Assembly: GCA_004210455.1 (NCBI GenBank)
Contig: SEFA01000036.1
Location: 1 to 58,135, forward strand
Reading direction: 5' to 3'
Length of the DNA stretch: 58,135 nucleotides
Source of the DNA: Rubrivivax sp.
Lineage (GTDB): Bacteria > Pseudomonadota > Gammaproteobacteria > Burkholderiales > Burkholderiaceae_C
Part shown: positions 28,519-36,455 of the stretch, in pieces
Numbering within the stretch: position 1 is the stretch's first letter
Layout of the letters: every line of letters begins with the position of its first letter
Notes under the pieces: model-generated
The model's input: the letters and a program-made list of their open reading frames with translations, nothing else
What the model was told of the DNA's origin: nothing
Databases searched by the model: none
Position numbers and translations under genes: made by a program

Positions 28519-29421
28519 TCAGCGCAAGCGCTTGATCAGGCTCGACGTATCGAAGCGGTTCCCGCCCATGTCCTGCACGTCCGCATAGAACTGGTCGACC
28601 AACGCCGTCAGCGGCAAGCGGGCCCCATTGCGGCGGGCTTCGTCGAGCACCAGACCGAGGTCCTTGCGCATCCAGTCCACGGCGAAGCCGAAGTCGAACT
28701 TGTCTTCGACCATGGTCTTGCCGCGGTTGTCCATCTGCCAGCTCTGGGCAGCGCCCTTGCCGATGACATCGAGCACCATCGCCATCGGGAGGCCGCTCTT
28801 CTGTCCGAAGGCGATGGCTTCCGACAAGCCCTGGACGATGCCGGCGATGCAGATCTGGTTCACCATCTTGGCGAGCTGTCCGGCGCCAGCGTCGCCCACG
28901 CGGGTGACTGCCTTCGCGAAGTGGATGGCGTAGGGACGGATCTTGTCGAAGACGGCTTCCTCGCCGCCGCACATGACCGTCAGCGCGCCGTTGACCGCGC
29001 CGGCTTGGCCGCCCGAGACCGGCGCATCGATGAAGTGCAGGCCGAGCTTCCGTGCTTCCGCGGCGAGTTCACGGGCGACCTCGGCGGAGGCGGTCGTGTG
29101 GTCGACGAAGACAGCACCTGGCTTCATGCCGGCGAAAGCGCCGTCGGCACCGAGCACGACCGAGCGCAGGTCGGCGTCGTTGCCGACGCAGCAGAAGACG
29201 ATGTCCGCGTCCTGGGCCGCTTCACGCGGTGTCGCGGCGGATTGGCCGCCGAACTCCGAGGTCCAGGCCTGGGCCTTCGCGGGCGACCGGTTGTAGACCG
29301 TGACCTGCTGGCCGGCCTTGGCCAGATGGCCCGCCATCGGGAAGCCCATCACGCCGAGTCCCAGGAAGGACACGCGGAGGGACGGGGTCGATTCGTAGGT
29401 ACGCTGGCCGATGCTGCTCAT
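28519..29421 (-). CDS. 3-hydroxyisobutyrate dehydrogenase-like NAD(P)-dependent oxidoreductase
   Basis: Beta-hydroxyacid dehydrogenase, 300 aa. N-terminal Rossmann motif FLGLGVMGFPMAGHL, substrate-binding DAPVSGGQAGA near residue 125 and catalytic Lys in GAGQLAKMVNQ near residue 175 are all conserved. Substrate could be 3-hydroxyisobutyrate (valine), tartronate semialdehyde or succinic-semialdehyde-type acids, and sequence alone does not decide. ATG 29421 is preferred over an in-frame GTG at 29451, which would add non-conserved residues. It lies alone, downstream-facing towards the efflux operon. Confidence 0.85.
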   Translation of the reverse strand: MSSIGQRTYESTPSLRVSFLGLGVMGFPMAGHLAKAGQQVTVYNRSPAKAQAWTSEFGGQSAATPREAAQDADIVFCCVGNDADLRSVVLGADGAFAGMKPGAVFVDHTTASAEVARELAAEARKLGLHFIDAPVSGGQAGAVNGALTVMCGGEEAVFDKIRPYAIHFAKAVTRVGDAGAGQLAKMVNQICIAGIVQGLSEAIAFGQKSGLPMAMVLDVIGKGAAQSWQMDNRGKTMVEDKFDFGFAVDWMRKDLGLVLDEARRNGARLPLTALVDQFYADVQDMGGNRFDTSSLIKRLR

Positions 29422-29513
29422 GGAAGGACCTGTCGGTGGGTGGACAAACACCCGCCGATTGTGGCCCCTGCGCAGCTTCGTCCTGTGCGTGCCGCGTCAC
29501 CGCGGCGCCGCGC

Positions 29514-30650
29514 TCAGACGATGGTCAGGTGTTCCGTGCCCGACGACAAGTCGCCGCTGCGCGCCCGTTCGCTGTTGAGCTTGATCTGCAGGCGCAGGTC
29601 GTTGACGGAGTCGGCGTTGCGCAACGCGTCCTCGTAGGTCACCTTGCCCATTTCGTAGAGGTCGAACAGCGCCTGGTCGAAGGTCTGCATGCCGAGCTCG
29701 CGCGAGCGCTTCATGATTTCCTTGATCTCGCCCACCTCGCCCTTGAAGATCAGGTCGCTGATCAGCGGCGTGTTCAGCAGGATCTCGACCGCCGCGATCC
29801 GGCCCTTGCCCTCCTGGCGCGGCAGCAGCCGCTGCGACACCAGCGCCTTCAGGTTCAGCGACAGGTCCATCAGCAGCTGCGCGCGACGTTCTTCCGGGAA
29901 GAAGTTGATGATCCGGTCCAGCGCCTGGTTGGCGCTGTTGGCGTGCAGCGTGGCCATGCACAGGTGACCGGTCTCGGCGAAGGCCACCGCGTGTTCCATC
30001 GTCTCGCGGTCGCGGATCTCGCCCATCAGGATCACGTCCGGCGCCTGGCGCAGCGTGTTCTTCAGCGCCTGCTCCCAGCCTTCGGTGTCGAGACCCACCT
30101 CGCGCTGGCTGACGATGCAGTTCTTGTGCGGGTGCACGAACTCGACCGGATCCTCGATCGTGATGATGTGGCCGTAGGTCGTCTGGTTGCGGTGGTCCAC
30201 CATCGCCGCCAGCGAGGTGCTCTTGCCCGAACCGGTCGCGCCCACCAGGATCACCAGGCCGCGCTTGGTCTGCACCACGTCCTTCAGGATGTGCGGCAGC
30301 TCCAGCGATTCGACCGTCGGCAGCGTCTGCGGAATCGTCCGCAGCACCAGCGCCACGTGGCCCTGCTGGATGTAGGCGTTGACGCGGAACCGGCCGATGC
30401 CTTGCGGCGAGATCGCGAAGTTGCACTCCTTGGTGCGTTCGAAATCGGCCGCCTGCTTGTCGTTCATGATGGCCCGCGCCAGCTGCAGCGTGTGCTGGCC
30501 GGTCAGCGGCTGCGGCGACACCTTGGTCACCTTGCCGTCCACCTTCACGGCCGGCGGGAACTCCGCCGTCAGGAAAAGGTCGGAACCCTTGCGCGACACC
30601 ATCAGGCGAAGCAGGTCGTTGATGAACTTGGTGGCCTGATCGCGTTCCAT
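29514..30650 (-). CDS. pilU: Type IV pilus retraction ATPase PilU
   Basis: 378-aa secretion-ATPase family protein. Walker A GATGSGKST at about residue 137, the Asp box EDPVEFVHPHK, Walker B VILMGEIRDRETMEHA and the His box AETGHLCMATLHANS are present. The C-terminus (RNADSVNDLRLQIKL) is typical of PilU. It works with PilT to depolymerise type IV pili. It lies 85 bp downstream of pilT, same strand, so probably one transcript. Confidence 0.96.
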   Translation of the reverse strand: MERDQATKFINDLLRLMVSRKGSDLFLTAEFPPAVKVDGKVTKVSPQPLTGQHTLQLARAIMNDKQAADFERTKECNFAISPQGIGRFRVNAYIQQGHVALVLRTIPQTLPTVESLELPHILKDVVQTKRGLVILVGATGSGKSTSLAAMVDHRNQTTYGHIITIEDPVEFVHPHKNCIVSQREVGLDTEGWEQALKNTLRQAPDVILMGEIRDRETMEHAVAFAETGHLCMATLHANSANQALDRIINFFPEERRAQLLMDLSLNLKALVSQRLLPRQEGKGRIAAVEILLNTPLISDLIFKGEVGEIKEIMKRSRELGMQTFDQALFDLYEMGKVTYEDALRNADSVNDLRLQIKLNSERARSGDLSSGTEHLTIV

Positions 30651-30735
30651 GGCGGCGTCCTGTCCTGTGTGCCGGGCACGCGGCGGTCACCCGCCCGCGC
30701 CCGATCGATCTGTCGTTGTGGTGGGGCCGGTCCGC

Positions 30736-31779
30736 TCAGCCGGGGAAGTTCTCGGGCATCTTGGCCTTGGCGCGTGCCTCGGCCGGCGAGATGATGTTGC
30801 GGCGGACCATGTCGGTGAGGTTCTGGTCCAGCGTCTGCATGCCCAGGTTGTTGCCGGTCTGGATCGACGAGTACATCTGCGCGACCTTGTTCTCCCGGAT
30901 CAGGTTCCGGATCGCGGAGGTGCCCAGCATGATCTCGTGCGCGGCGACGCGCCCGCTGCCGTCCTTGGTCTTGCACAGGGTCTGCGAGATCACCGCCTGC
31001 AGCGATTCCGACAGCATGGCGCGGACCATGTCCTTCTCCGCCGCGGGGAAGACGTCGACGATCCGGTCGACCGTCTTGGCGGCCGACGAGGTGTGCAGCG
31101 TGCCGAAGACCAGGTGGCCCGTCTCCGCGGCGGTCAGCGCCAGGCGGATGGTTTCCAGGTCCCGCATTTCGCCGACCAGGATGCAGTCCGGGTCCTCGCG
31201 CAGCGCCGAGCGCAACGCGTTGGAGAAGCTCATCGTCTGCGGACCCACTTCGCGCTGGTTGACCAGGCACTTCTTGGATTCATGGACGAATTCGATCGGG
31301 TCCTCGACGGTCAGGATGTGTCCGTACTCGTTCTCGTTGAGGTGGTTGACCATCGCGGCCAGCGTCGTGCTCTTGCCCGAGCCCGTCGGACCGGTCACCA
31401 GCACCATGCCGCGCGGCTTCATCGCCAGCTCGGTGAACACCTTGGGGCAGTTGAGCTGCTCCAGCGTCAGGATCTTGCTCGGAATGGTCCGGAACACCGC
31501 CCCCGCGCCGCGGTTGTGGTTGAACGCGTTGACGCGGAAGCGGGCCAGGCCCTGGATCTCGAAGGAGAAGTCGACTTCCAGCGTTTCCTCGTAGGACTTG
31601 CGCTGGGCGTCGCTCATGATGTCGTAGACCATGTCGTGCACCTGACGGTGCTCGAGGGCCTCGACGTTGATGCGGCGCACGTCGCCATGGACGCGGATCA
31701 TGGGGGGCAGTCCGGCGGACAAGTGAAGGTCGGAGGCCTTGTTCTTGACCGAGAATGCCAGCAGTTGGGTGATGTCCAT
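30736..31779 (-). CDS. pilT: Type IV pilus retraction ATPase PilT
   Basis: 347-aa hexameric ATPase powering pilus retraction, twitching and DNA uptake. Motifs: Walker A GPTGSGKSTT, Asp box VEDPIEFVHESK, Walker B CILVGEMRDLETIRLA, His box AETGHLVFGTLHTSSA, and the PilT-specific C-terminal GMQTLDQNL with MVRRNIIS. The ATG at 31779 gives MDITQLLAFSVKNKASDLHLSAG. It is divergent from yggS with a 25-bp spacer, the common proteobacterial pilT-yggS arrangement. Confidence 0.97.
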   Translation of the reverse strand: MDITQLLAFSVKNKASDLHLSAGLPPMIRVHGDVRRINVEALEHRQVHDMVYDIMSDAQRKSYEETLEVDFSFEIQGLARFRVNAFNHNRGAGAVFRTIPSKILTLEQLNCPKVFTELAMKPRGMVLVTGPTGSGKSTTLAAMVNHLNENEYGHILTVEDPIEFVHESKKCLVNQREVGPQTMSFSNALRSALREDPDCILVGEMRDLETIRLALTAAETGHLVFGTLHTSSAAKTVDRIVDVFPAAEKDMVRAMLSESLQAVISQTLCKTKDGSGRVAAHEIMLGTSAIRNLIRENKVAQMYSSIQTGNNLGMQTLDQNLTDMVRRNIISPAEARAKAKMPENFPG

Positions 31780-31804
31780 GGGATGAGGGAAAGCTTGGTC
31801 GATT

Positions 31805-32536
31805 ATGGCGACGATCTCCGAGAACATACAACAGCTCCATGGCCGCATTCAGAGGGCTTGCCATCAGGCGTCGCGGCCTGTCGACAGCGTCGCGCTGCTG
31901 GTGGTAACAAAGACTTTCCCGGCCTCGGATGTGAGAGAGGCCTTCGAAGCGGGCGAACGCCGCTTCGGTGAGAACTACGTCCAGGAGGGCGTGGACAAGG
32001 TCGAAGCGCTGTCCGATCTGCGCGGACAGGTCGAATGGCACTTGATCGGGCCGCTGCAGAGCAACAAGACCCGCGTCGTGGCTGAGCGTTTCGACTGGGT
32101 GCACAGCGTGGACCGTCTCAAGATCGCCCAACGGCTGGCGGAACAGCGCCCGGCCGATCTGCCGCCGCTGAACGTGTGCCTGCAGGTCAATATCAGCGGC
32201 GAGGACTCCAAGAGCGGCCTGGCGCCGGCGGAAGTGGCCGATGTCGCCCGGGCGGTCGCCGCGTTGCCGGCGCTGCGGCTGCGGGGGCTGATGGCGATCC
32301 CCGAGCCCGCCGCCACCCTGGAGGCCCAGCGCCAGCCGCACCGCGCGCTGGCCGAGTTGCTGGCGACCTTGAACCGGGACCTCGACCTGGCGCTGGACAC
32401 GCTCAGCATGGGCATGAGCGCCGACATGGACGCGGCGATCCTTGAAGGCGCCACGATGGTGCGTGTCGGCTCGGCGATCTTCGGCTCGCGGACCCGACCC
32501 GCGCCCCCGTCCGAGTCGTCGCTCCCGGCGGTCTGA
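31805..32536 (+). CDS. PLP homeostasis protein YggS (PROSC family)
   Basis: 243-aa non-catalytic PLP-binding TIM-barrel protein that buffers pyridoxal phosphate. The PLP Lys lies in VALLVVTKTFP near residue 36. Diagnostic FGENYVQE, WHLIGPLQSNK, VCLQVNISGEDSKSG and LSMGMSADMDAAI-GATMVRVGSAIFG segments are present. Its stop (32534-32536) abuts the next ATG, so it is transcribed with the GGDEF gene. Confidence 0.95.
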   Translation: MATISENIQQLHGRIQRACHQASRPVDSVALLVVTKTFPASDVREAFEAGERRFGENYVQEGVDKVEALSDLRGQVEWHLIGPLQSNKTRVVAERFDWVHSVDRLKIAQRLAEQRPADLPPLNVCLQVNISGEDSKSGLAPAEVADVARAVAALPALRLRGLMAIPEPAATLEAQRQPHRALAELLATLNRDLDLALDTLSMGMSADMDAAILEGATMVRVGSAIFGSRTRPAPPSESSLPAV

Positions 32537-34051
32537 ATGGACCCTCTGCCGCGCCCCGCCGATCTGGTGCCCGGGACTCCGGGCGACCTGTCGGCCCGGG
32601 CGCTCTGGCGCGAGGGCAGCCTGGCGGAACGGGGCTGGTTGTCCGGCGGCTGGCTGGCGACGATCGCCGCCTGCGTCCTGCTCGGGCTGGCCACCGTCCG
32701 CGAGGGATGGTCCGGCATCCCCGTCGACCTCGGCGGCGCCAACGCGTTCCTGACCTTCTATCCGCCGCTCCCCCTGTGCCTGTGGTGGACGTTGTGCTTC
32801 GGCTGGCGTTGGGGCGCCGTTCCGGCATGGCTGGCGACCTTCGTCCTGGCGCTGGATGCGGGCTTGTCGACCGCCTGGTCCGCGCTGTTCGCCTGCGCCA
32901 ACCCGCTGGGGCTCGCCGTGCTCGCCCTGGGTTACCGCGCCGTCGGCGCTCCGCGCGGCCTGCGCAGCCTGAGCGCCTGGCTTTTCTTCGTCCCGCTTTG
33001 CTTCGTCGCGGCGGTGTTCAGTTCCTCGGGCGCGTTGATCTGGAATTTCAGCCACGACCTCCCCGCGCATCGCCAGTTGCCGATCTGGCAGGGCTGGTGG
33101 CTGGGCGCCTTCCTTCAGAGCGTGCTGTTCGGCGGACCGCTGATGGCGCTGACCTGGCCCCGCCTGTCGCGCTGGATCGCGGCGCGGCCGGCGCTGTTCA
33201 CGCCGCCCCCCAGCGGTCGCCGCGCGATGGGACTGGGGCTGCTGTTCGCGATCGTGCTGGCCGTGCAGGGCTACGGGCTGGTCAGCCTCGGCCTGGGCTC
33301 GTTGCAACTGAGGAGCGCGCTTGGCGGCCACGACTGGGCCAAGCTCGACGAAGCCTCGCGGGCCATGCTCAGCACCGCATGGGTGTTCTTCTGGGTGTTC
33401 ACCTTGATCGTGCTGTTCGTCGCCCAGTTCGGGTACCAGGCGCTGTCGCGCTGGCTGCGCTCGACCGAGGCGCTGGTGACCCAGCTGGCGCGGGTGAACG
33501 CGGAACTGGAGCAGCGCTCGCGCACCGACGGTCTCACCGGACTGGCCAATCGCATGGCGACGGAAGAGGGGCTGCGCGCGTTGCTGCGCACCGTGCGGCG
33601 TTACCGAACGCCGTCCGCGCTGCTGATGCTCGACATCGACCACTTCAAGCAGGTCAACGATCGCCACGGCCACGCCGCCGGCGACGCGGTGATCCGCTCG
33701 CTGGCGGAGGTGCTGAAGGCGTCCTCGCGCGACGTGGATCTGCCGGGCCGCTTCGGCGGGGAGGAGTTCGTCATCGGGCTCGCCCACACGGATCTGCCGG
33801 GCGCCCGGCGTTTCGCGGAGCGGCTGCGCGAGCGCATCGCGGCCACGACGGTGGCGATCGAGGCGAAGGACGGCGGCGCGTCGTCGATCACGTACACCGT
33901 CAGCATCGGCGTCACCGTGCTGCGGGAGAACGATGCGGGCGTCGAGGACGCGATGCGGCGCGCGGACGCTGCGATGTACCGGGCGAAGGAGGGCGGGCGC
34001 AATCGCGTCGAGGTCCTTGACGCGGAGCCCGCGGCGACGGGCAAGCCCTGA
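32537..34051 (+). CDS. Membrane diguanylate cyclase (MASE1-like sensor plus GGDEF)
   Basis: 504-aa protein. The N-terminal half is hydrophobic with about eight membrane segments and resembles the MASE1 sensor. The C-terminal GGDEF domain (about residues 330-490) carries an intact GGEEF at about 411 (PGRFGGEEFVIG), LDIDHFKQVND and RADAAMYRAKEGGRN, so it should synthesise c-di-GMP. It immediately follows yggS with no spacer. It could oppose the EAL regulator at 15748-18084, but signals are unknown. Confidence 0.92.
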   Translation: MDPLPRPADLVPGTPGDLSARALWREGSLAERGWLSGGWLATIAACVLLGLATVREGWSGIPVDLGGANAFLTFYPPLPLCLWWTLCFGWRWGAVPAWLATFVLALDAGLSTAWSALFACANPLGLAVLALGYRAVGAPRGLRSLSAWLFFVPLCFVAAVFSSSGALIWNFSHDLPAHRQLPIWQGWWLGAFLQSVLFGGPLMALTWPRLSRWIAARPALFTPPPSGRRAMGLGLLFAIVLAVQGYGLVSLGLGSLQLRSALGGHDWAKLDEASRAMLSTAWVFFWVFTLIVLFVAQFGYQALSRWLRSTEALVTQLARVNAELEQRSRTDGLTGLANRMATEEGLRALLRTVRRYRTPSALLMLDIDHFKQVNDRHGHAAGDAVIRSLAEVLKASSRDVDLPGRFGGEEFVIGLAHTDLPGARRFAERLRERIAATTVAIEAKDGGASSITYTVSIGVTVLRENDAGVEDAMRRADAAMYRAKEGGRNRVEVLDAEPAATGKP

Positions 34052-34419
34052 CCCTGAGGAACATCGACGTCCGGAGTTGTGCCCGGAGTGGCGCCCGGAG
34101 TTACCGCGCGGGTACGCCCGTGCGATGCGGCTTCTGTGGGGGTGCTGCGCAGGAATGTGCAGGAATCATGAAACCCCGACCGGCGGCTCATTAGGGCTTC
34201 TACCGAGAGCCTGGCAAGTGGTTCGGCGGGGCGCTTTCATTCAGTTGCAAGTGCCGCGTCAGATTTCACGGGGCCTCGATCCCACCCTCGATTCCCCGAA
34301 TCAAGTCCAACGATGATCGCGCCGAAGCCGAGGATCGGTGCGCACTGCCGACGCCACGAGCGCTCGAAAGCTTGTCGCGGTCCGGCCAATCAAACAACTC
34401 AATCGTTGCGAGGGAATCG
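34052..34419. other. 368-bp intergenic region upstream of the chemoreceptor
   Basis: No open frame with recognisable protein content was found. It presumably holds the chemoreceptor promoter and 5' leader. TCAAGTCC at 34301-34308 with GCCGAAGC 12 bases downstream is the best match to a motility sigma-28 promoter. The GC content drops mildly around 34180-34310. Confidence 0.6.
34301..34328 (+). promoter_or_regulatory. Candidate sigma-28 (FliA) promoter of the chemoreceptor
   Basis: TCAAGTCC (34301-34308), 12-nt spacer, GCCGAAGC (34321-34328), close to TAAAGTTT-N11-GCCGATAA but one base longer in spacing and with three -10 mismatches. It lies 92 bp upstream of the chemoreceptor start and in the same orientation. 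Such promoters are common for chemotaxis genes. Confidence 0.3.
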
Positions 34420-35979
34420 ATGTCGTTTCTGTCCCGCCTGCGTATCGGCCAGCGCCTGACGCTGAGCTACGCGCTGCTGATCCTGCTGCTGGTCGTGATC
34501 GGCGCCTTCGGCGCCCACAACGCCAGCCGCCTGTCCCATGACCTGAGCACGACGGCTGATTCCAGCCTGGTGAAGATCGCGCTGGCCAACGCGCTCGAGA
34601 GCGACGTCAATGTCATCGCCCGCGCCTCGCGCGACCTGCTCCTGCTCGACACCGCCAATGCCATCAAGCGCCAGAAGGCCGACATCGCCGCCGCGCTCGA
34701 GGACGGCCAGAAGCAACTGACCGAACTCGACGGCAAGGTCTCCGACGCCAAGGACAAGGAACTCGCCGCCAAGGTGCGCGAGGCCCAGACCAAGTTCGTC
34801 GACGCGGTGTCCAAGTTCCTGAAGGTGCAGCAGGACGGCAGCCCGGACGAGGCGCGCGAAGCGCTGATCAAGGACGTGCGTCCCGCGCAGAAGGATTACC
34901 AGGACACGCTGAAGAGCCTGGTGGACCTGCAGTTCGCCAACGGTCGCGAGCTTGCCGAAGGCGGCGCCAAGCTGGCCAACCAGTCGATCTTCGTCACCGG
35001 CGTGCTGGTGCTGATCGCCGTGGTCATCGGCAGCGTCGGCGGTCTGACGATCGCCCGCTCGATCATCGTGCCGGCCCGCAAGGCCAAGGACGCCGCCCAG
35101 GCGATCAGCTCCGGCGATCTCTCGCAGCACATCGAGGTGGAAGGTTCCGACGAGCTGGCCCAGATGCTGCACGCGATGCGCGACATGCAGACCGCGCTGT
35201 CCGGCGTCGTCGCCAGCGTGAGCTCCGCGGCGGGTGAAGTGGCCCAGAACTCCAACGAGATCGCCGGCAGCAACGTCGATCTGTCGGACCGCACCGCGCG
35301 TTCCGCCGAGAGCCTGCAGAACACCGCCGCGTCGGTCGAGCAGATCGCCTCCAACCTGAACGGCGCCAGCGAGCTGACCCGCAAGGCCGCCAGCATCGCC
35401 ACCAAGGCGCGGCAGTCGGCCTCCGCCGGCGGCACCGTGGTGAGCCAGGTCGTGTCGACGATGGAAGAGATCAGCGCGAGCTCGCGCAAGATCGGCGACA
35501 TCATCGGCGTCATCGACGGCATCGCCTTCCAGACCAACATCCTGGCGCTGAACGCCGCCGTGGAAGCGGCCCGCGCCGGTGAGCACGGCAAGGGCTTCGC
35601 GGTGGTGGCGTCGGAAGTGCGCGCGCTGGCGTCGCGCTCGGCGCAGGCGGCCAAGGAGATCAAGGTGCTGATCCAGGAATCGTCGGTGAAGGTCGAGAAC
35701 GGCACCGCCCTGGTCAACAACGCCGGCGCGACCATCCGCTCGGTCGTCGACGAGGTCAACAACATGGGCCAGCTGATCGAGGAGATCTCGCACTCGGCCC
35801 AGGAGCAGGCCGCCGGCGTCGGCGTCGTGAACAACGCGATGAACGAGCTGGACCGCGCCACCCAGCAGAACACCACGCTGGTGGACGAGCTGACCCGCTC
35901 GACCGACTCGCTGCGCGACAGCAGCTCGCGCCTGGTGCAGGCCGTGGGCTTCTTCAGCACCGCGCGCGCCGCCACCTGA
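34420..35979 (+). CDS. Methyl-accepting chemotaxis protein
   Basis: 519-aa receptor. First membrane segment at about residues 10-33 ([20 protein letters not shown]), a helical periplasmic four-helix-bundle-like sensor (35-188), second membrane segment 190-215, a HAMP domain (215-270) and a long coiled signalling domain. The highly conserved hairpin tip is [21 protein letters not shown] and the flanking region is [20 protein letters not shown]. No C-terminal CheR-docking pentapeptide is seen. ATG 34420 follows GCGAGGGAATCG. Its ligand cannot be inferred. Confidence 0.95.
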   Translation: MSFLSRLRIGQRLTLSYALLILLLVVIGAFGAHNASRLSHDLSTTADSSLVKIALANALESDVNVIARASRDLLLLDTANAIKRQKADIAAALEDGQKQLTELDGKVSDAKDKELAAKVREAQTKFVDAVSKFLKVQQDGSPDEAREALIKDVRPAQKDYQDTLKSLVDLQFANGRELAEGGAKLANQSIFVTGVLVLIAVVIGSVGGLTIARSIIVPARKAKDAAQAISSGDLSQHIEVEGSDELAQMLHAMRDMQTALSGVVASVSSAAGEVAQNSNEIAGSNVDLSDRTARSAESLQNTAASVEQIASNLNGASELTRKAASIATKARQSASAGGTVVSQVVSTMEEISASSRKIGDIIGVIDGIAFQTNILALNAAVEAARAGEHGKGFAVVASEVRALASRSAQAAKEIKVLIQESSVKVENGTALVNNAGATIRSVVDEVNNMGQLIEEISHSAQEQAAGVGVVNNAMNELDRATQQNTTLVDELTRSTDSLRDSSSRLVQAVGFFSTARAAT

Positions 35980-36034
35980 ATCCCAGTTCCTACCGGAAAC
36001 CTGATTTCCTCACCCAAGACGTACGAGGTCCCAA

Positions 36035-36385
36035 ATGAGCAAGCAACTGAACACCAAGCTGTCCCGCACCGTCACCCGCACCCTGCTGGGTCTGGCGAGC
36101 GCGCTGGTCCTGGCCGCGGGCGCCCACGCCACGCCGAAAATCGTCAAGAAGGTGCCGCCGGAATTCCCGGCCGAGGCCGCCCGCCAGTCGATCTCGCAAG
36201 GCTCGGTCCGCGCCAAGATGAACATCGAAGCCGACGGCAAGGTCTCGGGCGTCGAGATCCTGGAAGCTGAACCGCGCAAGGTCTTCGACAAGGCCGTGAC
36301 CCGCGCGCTGATGGACTGGAAGTTCGAACCCAGCGGCCAGAAGGAAACGCACGAGGTCAAGCTCGTGTTCAAGAACGAGGACTGA
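36035..36385 (+). CDS. Secreted TonB C-terminal-domain protein
   Basis: 116-aa protein with an N-terminal signal peptide (LLGLASALVLAAGAHA-TPK) and a single TonB-C domain (KKVPPEFPAEAARQSISQGSVRAKMNIEADG...). It lacks the inner-membrane anchor and proline-rich spacer of a true TonB, so it should be a soluble periplasmic protein. Its role is unknown. It may bind outer-membrane receptors or cell wall. It ends at a strong bidirectional terminator. Confidence 0.85.
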   Translation: MSKQLNTKLSRTVTRTLLGLASALVLAAGAHATPKIVKKVPPEFPAEAARQSISQGSVRAKMNIEADGKVSGVEILEAEPRKVFDKAVTRALMDWKFEPSGQKETHEVKLVFKNED

Positions 36386-36428
36386 TCTCGATGCGGGCCG
36401 TCGTCGCGCGGCCTGTTCCAGGATGATG

Positions 36429-36451
36429 AAGGGCCGCTACGCGGCCCTTCG
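36429..36451. terminator. Bidirectional intrinsic terminator
   Basis: Perfect 10-bp stem GAAGGGCCGC / GCGGCCCTTC with a 3-nt TAC loop, followed by CGCGTTT on the plus side. It sits between convergent tonB-like and NEL-like effector genes and can stop both. Confidence 0.75.
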
Positions 36452-36455
36452 CGTT

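Noticed and set aside
31280..33787. 835-aa minus-strand frame across yggS and the GGDEF gene
   Set aside because: Overlaps two confidently assigned genes and has repetitive Arg/Gln/Gly content.
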